Of a DNA stretch of 64,000 bases, positions 15,032-24,348 are shown piece after piece. The notes below the pieces were generated by a model. That model was given only the letters and a program-made list of their open reading frames with translations, was not told the origin of the DNA and did not search any database. The DNA comes from Salinibacterium sp. GTDB taxonomy: Bacteria; Actinomycetota; Actinomycetes; Actinomycetales; Microbacteriaceae. Made by a program: the position numbers and the translations under genes. Positions within the stretch are counted from its first letter, which is position 1, and every line of letters starts with the position of its first letter. Location: NCBI GenBank assembly GCA_015234465.1, contig JADGNA010000023.1, forward strand, positions 310,001-374,000, written 5' to 3'.

Positions 15032-16174
15032 GTGAGAGAGCACTGGTACCGACCGGGAGGCGATGGGTGGATCACCCTCGCCGCGTCTGGCACCCTTCTC
15101 GCTGTCGAGCCGAGCGAGCACTTCCCCGTGGCCGCTCTCTGGCGTGCGCTCGAGGGCGGGTTTCAGAGCACCCTCGATAGCCTGACGCAGCGGGGTTTCT
15201 CGGCCACGCCGTCCTTCGCGCTGCTCGCATGGTCGGATGCCGGCGAACTGCGCGCGATCGTGCGTGGACCGGCGAAGCTGCGGGTGGAGTCGCCGGAGGG
15301 CGAACGCTCGCTCGACGGCACGGGCGTCTCGACCTGGAGCGAGATGCTCTTCGGCCGTGACACGCGATTCGAGCTTGAGCTGCCCGGCACCCCAGAGGCG
15401 AACGCGCTTCCCCTCGTCGCGGGCGCAGTGAGGGCTGTTCGCGTGAGTTCGGATGCTCAGGCCGACGTCGAACGCCCCTCGATGACCGCCTCGGCGGCAT
15501 CCGCTCCCGCGCCGACGCCAGCGCAGTCGCCGGCACCCGCTCCGACGACCCCCCCGCCGCCGCCCGCGACGGCCGTGCCCGAGACGACGGTCGCCGACGT
15601 GTGGGACGACGAGAACGACAACCTGCTCGGCGACTCCTCGGAGCCGCAGGAGCTGGATGAACTGCTCGGGGCGACGATCCACCGCAGCGACGCCGAACAG
15701 CCGCCGGTTCCGGGCGCGACACAGGCCGCTGGCGACCACGACGGCATGACGATCGTGGCGGAAGACCTGCGGCGACTTCGGGCAGAGCGTCGTGCCGAGA
15801 CATCCGCCACCCCGCCGGAGGCCCCGCCGAAGCAGGCGACGCTGCGACTCGAACTCTCCAACGGCACGGTCGAGACGCTCGACCAGACCGTCATCGTCGG
15901 GCGCTCGCCGAGCGCCAACAAGGTGTCGGGCGGCGCACTGCCGCGACTCGTCACGATTCCGGGCGACAAGGACATCTCGCGCAACCACGTGCAGTTCGCG
16001 GTCGAGGGCGACACGGTCGTCGTGACCGACCTGCATTCGCGCAACGGCACCCAGGTGGTGCTGCCGGGCCGCGCCCCCCAGCAGCTTCGACAGGGCGAAC
16101 CGACGACCATCATCGTCGGCACGGTCGTCGATCTCGGGGGAGGCGTCACCCTGACCCTGCGTGAGGGAGCCTGA
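15032..16174 (+). CDS. FHA-domain protein with an uncharacterised N-terminal domain
   Basis: This 380-residue protein has three parts. Residues 1-145 form a globular domain I cannot name, starting REHWYRPGGDGWITLAASG. Residues 145-255 are a Pro/Ala/Glu/Asp-rich linker with several Thr residues in acidic surroundings. Residues 265-375 are an FHA domain with VIVGRSPSAN, DKDISRNHVQF and DLHSRNGT, the phosphothreonine-binding signature. It probably docks phosphorylated partners of the kinase. AGGAGCGAC precedes the GTG start. The stop overlaps the kinase ATG by one base. Confidence 0.9.
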   Translation: MREHWYRPGGDGWITLAASGTLLAVEPSEHFPVAALWRALEGGFQSTLDSLTQRGFSATPSFALLAWSDAGELRAIVRGPAKLRVESPEGERSLDGTGVSTWSEMLFGRDTRFELELPGTPEANALPLVAGAVRAVRVSSDAQADVERPSMTASAASAPAPTPAQSPAPAPTTPPPPPATAVPETTVADVWDDENDNLLGDSSEPQELDELLGATIHRSDAEQPPVPGATQAAGDHDGMTIVAEDLRRLRAERRAETSATPPEAPPKQATLRLELSNGTVETLDQTVIVGRSPSANKVSGGALPRLVTIPGDKDISRNHVQFAVEGDTVVVTDLHSRNGTQVVLPGRAPQQLRQGEPTTIIVGTVVDLGGGVTLTLREGA

Positions 16175-17835
16175 TGCGGCGCGCCCCATCGACGCCCCCC
16201 GAGCTGCCCGGATACACCTTCGTCAAGCTGCTCGGTTCGGGCGGCTTCAGCGACGTGTTCCTGTATGAACAGCACCTGCCGAAGCGCCGCGTCGCCGTCA
16301 AGGTATTGCTGACCGAGGAGCTGACCGCCGCCAACCGTGCCGCATTCGTCGCCGAGGCGAACCTCATGGCGCAGCTCTCGGCGCATCCGTACATCGTGTC
16401 GATCTTCCACGCGGATGTCGCGTCTGATGACCGTCCCTACTTTGTCATGGAGTACTGCTCGGGCCCGAGCCTCGCGGAACGCTACAAGCGCGAACCGCTC
16501 TCCGTCGTCGACGTGCTGCGCACCGGCATCCGCGTGTCGGGTGCCGTCGCGACGGCCCACGGCGCGGGCATCCTGCACCGCGACATCAAGCCGGCGAACA
16601 TCCTGACGAACGACTTCGGCTGGCCCGCCCTCACCGACTTCGGCATCTCCTCGGCCCTCGACGACGGGCTGCCGCTCAGCACGGCGACGCTCGACTCGCT
16701 CACGGGTGACACCTCGGGCACGACCGGCAGCGCCTCCGTCGGCATGTCGGTGCCGTGGTCGCCAGCCGAGATGTTCGAGGACGACCCGGAGCCGGATGTC
16801 AGGGCCGACGTCTTCTCGCTCGCCGCGACGCTCTACACGCTCCTCGCGGGGCACACCCCCTTCGAGATCCGCGGGCGCTCCAACGGCGCCCTCGACCTCA
16901 TCGGCCGGATCGAGCGCGGCGCCGTGACGCCGCTCGCCCGCGACGACGTGCCGCGCTCCCTCGTCGCCGTGCTCATGAAGGGCATGGCCACGCGCAGGGA
17001 GGACCGCTTCGCGAGCACGATCGAGTTCGCCCGCGCCCTCCAGTGCGTCGAACTCGAGCTGGGCTACACGCCGACCACGATCGACGTGCCGAACCTCCAC
17101 CTCGAAGAGGCGGTGCGCGAGGGCGGCGACGACGATGCGGATGCGACCCGCGCGCGGGGCGTGGCAACGATCGAGGCGCAGCCGGTCGCGCACATCGAGC
17201 CTCCGTTCGTCGACGACGATGCCACCGTCGCGAGGGGAGCGACGACCGTCCACGCCCAGGCTCCGACGGCCCAGGTGCCGGCCGCACCGGCGCCGGTCGC
17301 CGAGGACGCGCCGCTCGAGACCGTTGTACGGCGTCCCCAGCAGGCGACGCCCCAGGCCGCGCCGCCTGCGGCTCAAACGACGGCGACGGCATCCGAGGTG
17401 CCACCACAGCCGAAGGCGTCGAAGGCCAACCGCATCGCGCTCTGGGCAGGGGCCGCCGCCCTCGTACTCGTCGCGGCCGCCGTGACGGCAGGGATCGTGC
17501 TCGGAGGGCCGCCCGCTCCCGTCGAGCCGACGACGTCGCCGAGCCCGGGCGGAGGGTCCGCGATCGTCGTCGATCGTGTGCCGACCCCCGAGCTCGTGTC
17601 GGCGCAGGCGACCGATGGTGCCGTCGTCTTCACGGTCAAGAACCCAGACGAGGAAGACGGCGACAGGATGATCTGGCGTCGCACCGACCGAGGTGACGAT
17701 GTGCCGATGCGCCAGGTGCAGGGGGAGACGTTCACCGTCGAGCGGACGTCGGATGCGCCCGTCTGCGTCGAGGTCAGCGTCGTGCGCGCTGGCAAGGGTT
17801 CGCCCAACCCGCTGGCGGGGTGTTACCCCTCATGA
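16174..17835 (+). CDS. Transmembrane Ser/Thr protein kinase with extracellular Fn3-like domain
   Basis: This 553-residue protein has an N-terminal kinase domain (about 8-280) with LLGSGGFSDVFLYEQ, VAVKVLL, HRDIKPANIL and TDFGISS, so it looks active. The activation loop is long and Ser/Thr/Gly rich. A 120-residue Ala/Pro linker follows, then one membrane helix (IALWAGAAALVLVAAAVTAG, about 425-445). The outer part of about 90 residues looks like a single fibronectin III-type domain with two cysteines near the C-terminus; PASTA repeats of PknB are absent. It likely senses an extracellular cue and phosphorylates FHA partners in this cluster. It overlaps both neighbours. Confidence 0.92.
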   Translation: MRRAPSTPPELPGYTFVKLLGSGGFSDVFLYEQHLPKRRVAVKVLLTEELTAANRAAFVAEANLMAQLSAHPYIVSIFHADVASDDRPYFVMEYCSGPSLAERYKREPLSVVDVLRTGIRVSGAVATAHGAGILHRDIKPANILTNDFGWPALTDFGISSALDDGLPLSTATLDSLTGDTSGTTGSASVGMSVPWSPAEMFEDDPEPDVRADVFSLAATLYTLLAGHTPFEIRGRSNGALDLIGRIERGAVTPLARDDVPRSLVAVLMKGMATRREDRFASTIEFARALQCVELELGYTPTTIDVPNLHLEEAVREGGDDDADATRARGVATIEAQPVAHIEPPFVDDDATVARGATTVHAQAPTAQVPAAPAPVAEDAPLETVVRRPQQATPQAAPPAAQTTATASEVPPQPKASKANRIALWAGAAALVLVAAAVTAGIVLGGPPAPVEPTTSPSPGGGSAIVVDRVPTPELVSAQATDGAVVFTVKNPDEEDGDRMIWRRTDRGDDVPMRQVQGETFTVERTSDAPVCVEVSVVRAGKGSPNPLAGCYPS

Positions 17836-18548
17836 CGGTCTCGCTCCTCCGCGTCGAGTTCTGCGGCGAGTGGTACGACATCGCCCCCGGCTCCGACTTT
17901 CACGTCGGCCGCGAGTCCGATCTCGTCATTGACGACAACCCCTACCTGCACCGTCGCTTCCTGCGCATCCACGAGGACTTCGGCCTGTGGTGGCTCTCGA
18001 ACGTCGGCACGCTGCTCTCTGCGACGGTGACGGATGCCTCGGGGCAGGTGCAGGCCTGGCTCGCGCCCGGGGCGCGGCTCCCGATCGTGTTCCCGCAGCT
18101 CTCGGTGCTCTTCAGCGCCGGCTCGACGACCTACGAGTTCTCGATCCACGGGCCGTCGGACTACTTCGACACCTCCTCGGCCATCGCTGGCTCGGGCGGT
18201 TCCACGACGATCGCGCCGGTTCCCCTGACGAGTTCGCAGCGCCTCCTGGTCGTCGCGCTCGCCGAGCAGGTGCTGCGGCAGTCCTCGCCAGGGCGGGGCG
18301 AGATCCCATCGTCGGCGGAAGCCGCGGCGCGCCTCCACTGGTCGATCACGACCTTCAACCGCAAGCTCGACAACGTCTGCGAGAAGCTTGACAAGGTCGG
18401 CGTCGCGGGGCTCCGGGGCGGGCGAGGCAAGCTCGCAACCAACCGCAGGCAGCGCCTCGTGGAGTACGCGGTGGCCACACGGCTCGTGAGCGCCGACGAC
18501 CTCTACCTCCTCGATCGCAACGACCAGGAGCACACGGCGAGCCAGTAG
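17832..18548 (+). CDS. FHA-like protein fused to a C-terminal helix-turn-helix domain
   Basis: This 238-residue protein starts with an FHA-like fold: FCGEWYDIAPGSDFHVGRES, then DNPYLHRRFLRI, where the FHA GR and S/N-H positions can be aligned loosely. Residues about 135-205 look like a winged helix-turn-helix: LTSSQRLLVVALAEQVL, then AEAAARLHWSITTFNRKLD. There is no membrane segment. It could link kinase signalling to transcription (inference). The ATG overlaps the kinase stop in ATGA. The protein is common beside this type of cluster as far as I recall, but has no proven role. Confidence 0.75.
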   Translation: MTVSLLRVEFCGEWYDIAPGSDFHVGRESDLVIDDNPYLHRRFLRIHEDFGLWWLSNVGTLLSATVTDASGQVQAWLAPGARLPIVFPQLSVLFSAGSTTYEFSIHGPSDYFDTSSAIAGSGGSTTIAPVPLTSSQRLLVVALAEQVLRQSSPGRGEIPSSAEAAARLHWSITTFNRKLDNVCEKLDKVGVAGLRGGRGKLATNRRQRLVEYAVATRLVSADDLYLLDRNDQEHTASQ

Positions 18549-18595
18549 GGGAGAGGTACCCATCGCTCTGCCCCACTTCGGGGGTGCATCTGCTG

Positions 18596-18601
18596 TACAT
18601 T
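18596..18601 (+). promoter_or_regulatory. Putative -10 box before the giant Ig-like protein gene
   Basis: TACATT in the 116-bp gap, leaving a leader of about 57 nt. It suggests that the Ig-like gene and those after it can be transcribed apart from the kinase genes. Confidence 0.35.
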
Positions 18602-18664
18602 GTTTCTCGGACTCAGGTCAGGATTCAGCGCATCGGCTGCCGTGATCACAGTGGGGATGGTTAC

Positions 18665-21600
18665 TTGGTTCGGCCACGACTCGCGACTCGTACCCGAAAG
18701 ACGGTCGCATCAACGCTCGTCTTTGCGATCATCGCGGGCGTTCCCCTTGCCGTTGCGGCATTGCATCCTGGTTTCCCTGTCTCCGACGTTGAACTCGCGT
18801 CGCGCGACGTCTGGGTCACGAACGGCGAGCAGCTCATGGGCGGCCGTCTCAACCGGCAGATCGATGAGCTCAACGGCTCGGTCGTCGCGTCGACCTCCGA
18901 CTTCGACGTCATGCAGCACGGCGACACCCTCTTCATGCACGACCCTGTCGCGGGCCGCGTCGAGTCGGTCGACCCCGCCTCCACCCAGGTGACCTCGGCG
19001 ATCGAGGTGCCGAAGGGTGCCGAGGTGGCATTCGGCGGCGAGGTACTCGCGATCCTTGCGCCCTCCGGTGAGCTCTGGGCAATACCCGCGATCGGCGACC
19101 TGCAGTTCAACCAGGTCTCGCAGCCGCCCATCGCAGAACTGGGCGAGGACTCCCACGTCACGGTCAGCCGCGAGGGAGTCGTGCTCGCGGTCTCATCGTC
19201 GCAGAAGACGCTGTATCGACTCGAGTCGATCGCCGAGCTGCCCGTCGAGAGCGAGTTCCCCCAGATGGGCGAGTTCCAGCTCACGGCGGTGGGCGACCGA
19301 GCCATCGCGTTCGACCAGACGACGAATGAACTCGTGACGGATGACGGCAAGGTCTTCGACCTCGGGGAGGAGGACGGGCTTCGCCTGCAGCAGGTGAGTG
19401 CGGAATCCGATCACGCGCTCATCGCGACGGGGAGGTCGCTGTTGCGGGTCAACCTCGGCTCGGGCGAGGTCGAGGAGATCGCGGCGGACATCGAGAACGC
19501 CGTGACCTCGCCAGAGCAGGTCGCCGCGCCCGTCTTCCTCGACGGATGCGTTCACGGCGCGTGGGCAGGACCCGGACGCTACCTTCTGGCGTGCGATGGC
19601 GAGGAACCCGCTCCCGCGCAGATCGATGAACCGACGAGCGGCAGCCGGCTCGAGTTCCGGGTCAACAGGAGCGTCATCGCGCTCAACGACCTCGACAACG
19701 GCAACGTGTGGCTCGTCGACGAGAACATGCGGCTCGTCAACAACTGGGACGATGTCACGCCTCCCGAGGAGGAGGAGACCGAGGAGATCGGCGACGAGGA
19801 ATCCGCCATCCAGTCCTTCGAAGACACGCTCGCGGAGCGCACCGAGAACAACCGGCCGCCGACGGCGAACGACGACGACTTCGGCATCCGCCCAGGTCGC
19901 ACGACCATCCTTCCCCTTCTCGACAACGACACCGACCCCGACGGTGACGTGCTCGTCATCTCGCAGTACGACCAGATCTCGGAGTCGACGGGGCGCATCG
20001 ACCCGATCGATGGCTCGCGTGCGCTGCAGTTCACGCCCGCCCCGGGATTCGTGGGAAGCGTCGCGATCAACTACACGGTCGATGACGGGCGCGGGGGAAC
20101 GGACACGGCGCGCGTGACGCTGCGGGTCGTTCCCGACGAGTCGAACGAGGTGCCGATCGAGGTGCGGCTCGGCGGCGTGAGCGTCGAGGCCAACCAGGAG
20201 GTCGAGTACAACGTCCTGAGCAACTGGCGTGACCCGGATGGCGATGACCTCTTCTTGATCGGCGCCTCACCCAAGTCGGGCGACCTCGTGCGATTCACCC
20301 CGGATGGCGTTGTCACCTTCACGCACCAGACCTCCGAGTTGGGCGAGAAGGAGGTCGTGTTCCAGGTCACCGACGGGCGGGATGCCGCCGTCACCGGAAC
20401 GCTCGTCGTGACGGTTGAGCCGCCCGGCACCCTCAATCCGGTCGGAACGCCCGACTTCGCGGAGACCTTTGTCGACGAGACGGTCGAACTCAAGCCGACC
20501 GACAACGACCTCTCACCGTCGGGGGCGCCCCTGAGCCTCGTCGCGATCGAGGAACCAGGCGGATCGACGACGGCGAGCTTCTCCGCCGACACGGGCACCC
20601 TCTCCTTCTCGGCGTCGAGCCCTGGCATCCACTACGTGAAGTACACGGTCGCCGCGGGAGCCACGACGAGTGTCGGCATCGTGCGGTTCAACGTGCTCGA
20701 GCGACCGGCTGACGACAACCTTCCTCCCATCGCGGTCAAGGATGTCGCCTATCTCCGCGGTGAGGAGCCCACGACGGTCTCCGTGCTTTCCAACGATGTC
20801 TCACCATCGGGTCGAGTGCTCGCGGTGCAGAGCGTCAGCGTTCCTGCCGAGTACCGGGCCAAGGGTCTTGTCGTGGAGCTTCTCGCCTCCACGAACATCC
20901 GAGTGACCTCGCCGGCCGCGCTCACGACCCAGGCCTCGTTCACCTACACGGTCTCCGACGGCGTCTCGACCGCCTCTGCGGGTGTCTCCGTCGTTCCCGT
21001 GCCCGCCCTCACGAAGCACCAACCGCCCGTCGCGACGAACGACACTGCCCGGGTCCGCGTCGGAGACATCGTCACGGTCGATGTGCTCGAGAACGACAGG
21101 CATCCGGATGACTCGTCGATGTTCCTTGCGCCGGAGCTGGTCTCGGAGCCGTCAGCGGGCATCGCCTTCGTGAGCCAGGACACGGTGCGGTTCCAGGCCC
21201 CACGGGAGCCGGGGGAGTACCGCGCCGACTACCGCGTGCTCGACCCCTTCGGAGAGACGGCCGCGGCCACCGTCATCTTTACGGTGGTTGCCGAGGACGA
21301 GGCCAACAACCAGGATCCGAAGCCGCGTCCGCTCGTCGCCCGCGTCCTGGCGGGCAACGCCATCCGTGTTGACATTCCCCTCAACCACATCGATCCTGAC
21401 GGCGACTCAACGCAGCTCCTGAACTTTCCCAGGAACCCGCAGTTGGGCACCGTGACGGAGACGGGCGCCGACTACTTCTATTACGAGTCGTCGCCCGCCG
21501 CGTCCGGCACGGATGTCTTCAGTTACGAGGTCTACGACGCCTTCGGTGCCACGGGCGTCGGCGAAATCAAGATCGCCGTCATCCCTCCGCCGGATGAGCT

Positions 21601-24322
21601 GCAGGATCCGACCGCCGTGCCCGACAGCGTCTCCATCCGGCCGGGGCGCCTCGCCCAGGTCGACCTCATGGCGAACGACTCCGACCCGCAGGGCGCACGC
21701 ATTGAGGTGTCTGAGCAACTGACCGACGTGCCGGAAGGCATCGAGGCAGAGGTGCTCGAGAATCGCTACCTCGTCATCAAGGCGCCAGAAGAGGAGCAGT
21801 CCTTCACGGTCCGCTATGAGCTGAGCAACAACCGCGGCGGTTCGGCCATGAGCTATGTGCTCGTGCAGGTAACCCCGGATGCCCCGCTCCTGCCGCCGAC
21901 GGCACTCGACCTGCCCATCCTCACGGAGGACATCGCTGGCGAGGAAAGCATCACGGTCGATGTGCTCGATGGCTACGCCTTCAACCCGGCCGGCCCCAAC
22001 GATGACCTTGTCGTGTCGGTCGAGGGTCCCAACGCCGACTCGGCGACGCTCCTCGAGCGCAATGGACAGATTCGGGTCATTCCCGGCGAGAAGCGCCAAG
22101 CGATCGCCTACCGGGTGACGAACGAGGCCGACGAACTCAGCGCGCTCGCGTTCATCCTCGTGCCCGCCGCGGTCGACGAAGGTTACGACGACCCGCCCTA
22201 CATCGATCCCAACCTGCCCGTGCAGTATGTGTCGATGAACGAGACCCGCGAATGGGACCTCGCCGACATCGTGAAGGTGCCCTCCGGTCGCGACGCCTGG
22301 ATTCCGGATGCCTCGACCGTCAGCGCCATCCAGTCCAACGGCCAGTCGAGCTTCGTCGACAAAGACACGCTGCGGTTCACACCGGCGCTCGACTACCGCG
22401 GACCCGCTGCCATCAACTTCACGGTCACCGATGGGGCATCCGTCAACGACCCCAAGGGAATCACCAAGAACCTGACGCTCAACATTGTGGTCGGGGACCC
22501 GGAGTTCCGCGACATGCCGCCCGAGTTCACGACACCCAGCCCGCAGGTCGAGGTGGGTGAGGTGACCACGATCGACCTCCGGGCATCGACCGCGCACCCC
22601 AACCCGCAGATCGTGCAGGAGGTCACCTACTCCGGCATCACTGGCGAACGTTCGGGGCTCGAGGCGAACCTGCGTGGGAGCGAGCTGAATCTCACGGTGC
22701 CGAGAAACACGCCGAAGGGCACGACCATGACGCTCGGCGTGACGCTGCGCTGGGACAAGTTCGAGGTGCCCGGCACGATCAACGTGACGGTCGTCGGTTC
22801 CGCGAAGCCTCTCACCGTCGCCATGGCTGACACGCTCGAGATGCAGCGCGGCGGGGGAGACGGGGGAGGATCGATCACCTCGCAGCCGCTCGCGAACGAC
22901 GCCAACCCCTTCGCATCGACCAACGAGCCGCTCAGGATCGTGGATGCTCGGGTCTCCAACACGGGTGAGCCCGCGACGATCTCGCACACCGGCACCTCGG
23001 TGAGAATCACGCCGTCGCCGTCGCTCAAGAGCGGTGTCGTCGAGGTCATCTACACGGTCGAGGATGCGACGGAAGATCGCGACCGTCGAGTGAACGGCAC
23101 CATCACGCTCACGGTGAGCGACGTGCCCGACGCGGTGCAGAAGCCGACCGTGCCGACGCAGGGCGACGAAGGCACCGTGACGATCGGCTTCGACGCTCCC
23201 GCATCGAATGGCAAGCCCATCACGAGCTATGAGGTGAGCGCCTCACCGAGTGCGTCGACGCCGAGCACCTGCGCGCCGCCGTCGTGCACCATCACGGGGC
23301 TCAACAACGGCACGAGCTATACCTTCTCCGTGCGGGCGATCAACGAGCACGGCCCCGGCGCGTGGTCGGCGCCGAGCAACCCCGTGATCCCCTACGGCAC
23401 GCCCTCGACGCCGAGCGTCACGGCTTCCGTGGTCGACCCGTGGGCTCCCGGTGGGTCGGTGTCGGCATCGTGGGGCAATGTCACGCCCAACGGCGGAAGC
23501 GTGACCTATAACTGGCAGCTCCTCCGCAACGGCAGCGCTGAGGGGCGTCCGTGGAACAACACCACCGGGACTTCGACCGGCACGATCACCGGGCTCGCCG
23601 CTGGCAACTACACGGTGCAGGTGGTTGCGACCAACTCGGGTGGCAAGCAGAGCCAGACGGGCACCTCGTCTGCCGTCGCTGTGACGGCCCAGGGCACCCC
23701 TTCTGCCCCTGGAGGACTCGGCGCCCGCGTCTCCGACAACCAGGCTCCTGGGAGCATCACGTGGCATTGGAATGCCTCGAGTGCCAATCCGGGCGGGCAG
23801 GCCAACCTGACCTATGAGGTGAGCCTCAATGGCGGTGGGTGGACGGGTGTCGGAACCCGCACCGAGTACACGCGGAACAACCTCAGCGAAGGCAACTACA
23901 ACCTGCGCGTGCGCGCCGTGAACAAGTCGGGCGCAGGCGCCGTCGCTGGCCCGGTCGGCGGACGAATCAACGCACCGCCACCCCCGCCGAAGCAGTCGTC
24001 GATCGAACTGCGCAAGATCAACAGGCAGGGTGCCCCTGGCTGCAGCACCTACTCGTGCGGCCAGCCGGTCATCCTCTACCGCAACTTCGAGTCCGGGGCG
24101 ACCCACGGAGCCGGACGCTACGAGGTGTGTTACTCGATCACGGGAGGATCCGGGCAGTACGAGCATTCTCGCCGGTGCCAGACCCTCAATTTCTCTGGTG
24201 ACGGTCGCCACGTGCTCGCCACCACCTACGTGGGCGACCCTGAGACGATCTACCGTGTGGAGATCACCGGCAACCCGGAGTTGAACGAGAGCCGCCGGTG
24301 GGGCGACGTACCCGCGGGCTAA
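18665..24322 (+). CDS. Giant exported Ig-like/fibronectin type III repeat protein (1885 aa)
   Basis: After a basic N-terminus a hydrophobic segment (STLVFAIIAGVPLAVAAL) serves as signal or anchor. Residues about 35-380 have the weak repeats of a beta-propeller. About eleven tandem cadherin/Ig-like modules follow, many opening with PPxAxxD and carrying a VLxND/DPDGD motif (for example ILPLLDNDTDPDGD and VDVLENDRHPDD), as in Ca2+-binding adhesins. Then come three fibronectin III domains (PITSYEVSASPSAST, NGTSYTFSVRAINEHG) and a C-terminal domain with four cysteines. There is no LPxTG. TTG 18665 is chosen for GGGGAT 6 nt upstream; a GTG at 18584 would add 27 residues. It precedes moxR by 26 bp and is probably the client of that machinery. 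Confidence 0.85.
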   Translation: MVRPRLATRTRKTVASTLVFAIIAGVPLAVAALHPGFPVSDVELASRDVWVTNGEQLMGGRLNRQIDELNGSVVASTSDFDVMQHGDTLFMHDPVAGRVESVDPASTQVTSAIEVPKGAEVAFGGEVLAILAPSGELWAIPAIGDLQFNQVSQPPIAELGEDSHVTVSREGVVLAVSSSQKTLYRLESIAELPVESEFPQMGEFQLTAVGDRAIAFDQTTNELVTDDGKVFDLGEEDGLRLQQVSAESDHALIATGRSLLRVNLGSGEVEEIAADIENAVTSPEQVAAPVFLDGCVHGAWAGPGRYLLACDGEEPAPAQIDEPTSGSRLEFRVNRSVIALNDLDNGNVWLVDENMRLVNNWDDVTPPEEEETEEIGDEESAIQSFEDTLAERTENNRPPTANDDDFGIRPGRTTILPLLDNDTDPDGDVLVISQYDQISESTGRIDPIDGSRALQFTPAPGFVGSVAINYTVDDGRGGTDTARVTLRVVPDESNEVPIEVRLGGVSVEANQEVEYNVLSNWRDPDGDDLFLIGASPKSGDLVRFTPDGVVTFTHQTSELGEKEVVFQVTDGRDAAVTGTLVVTVEPPGTLNPVGTPDFAETFVDETVELKPTDNDLSPSGAPLSLVAIEEPGGSTTASFSADTGTLSFSASSPGIHYVKYTVAAGATTSVGIVRFNVLERPADDNLPPIAVKDVAYLRGEEPTTVSVLSNDVSPSGRVLAVQSVSVPAEYRAKGLVVELLASTNIRVTSPAALTTQASFTYTVSDGVSTASAGVSVVPVPALTKHQPPVATNDTARVRVGDIVTVDVLENDRHPDDSSMFLAPELVSEPSAGIAFVSQDTVRFQAPREPGEYRADYRVLDPFGETAAATVIFTVVAEDEANNQDPKPRPLVARVLAGNAIRVDIPLNHIDPDGDSTQLLNFPRNPQLGTVTETGADYFYYESSPAASGTDVFSYEVYDAFGATGVGEIKIAVIPPPDELQDPTAVPDSVSIRPGRLAQVDLMANDSDPQGARIEVSEQLTDVPEGIEAEVLENRYLVIKAPEEEQSFTVRYELSNNRGGSAMSYVLVQVTPDAPLLPPTALDLPILTEDIAGEESITVDVLDGYAFNPAGPNDDLVVSVEGPNADSATLLERNGQIRVIPGEKRQAIAYRVTNEADELSALAFILVPAAVDEGYDDPPYIDPNLPVQYVSMNETREWDLADIVKVPSGRDAWIPDASTVSAIQSNGQSSFVDKDTLRFTPALDYRGPAAINFTVTDGASVNDPKGITKNLTLNIVVGDPEFRDMPPEFTTPSPQVEVGEVTTIDLRASTAHPNPQIVQEVTYSGITGERSGLEANLRGSELNLTVPRNTPKGTTMTLGVTLRWDKFEVPGTINVTVVGSAKPLTVAMADTLEMQRGGGDGGGSITSQPLANDANPFASTNEPLRIVDARVSNTGEPATISHTGTSVRITPSPSLKSGVVEVIYTVEDATEDRDRRVNGTITLTVSDVPDAVQKPTVPTQGDEGTVTIGFDAPASNGKPITSYEVSASPSASTPSTCAPPSCTITGLNNGTSYTFSVRAINEHGPGAWSAPSNPVIPYGTPSTPSVTASVVDPWAPGGSVSASWGNVTPNGGSVTYNWQLLRNGSAEGRPWNNTTGTSTGTITGLAAGNYTVQVVATNSGGKQSQTGTSSAVAVTAQGTPSAPGGLGARVSDNQAPGSITWHWNASSANPGGQANLTYEVSLNGGGWTGVGTRTEYTRNNLSEGNYNLRVRAVNKSGAGAVAGPVGGRINAPPPPPKQSSIELRKINRQGAPGCSTYSCGQPVILYRNFESGATHGAGRYEVCYSITGGSGQYEHSRRCQTLNFSGDGRHVLATTYVGDPETIYRVEITGNPELNESRRWGDVPAG

Positions 24323-24348
24323 CGTCTGAGCGAAATGATGGAGAGAAG

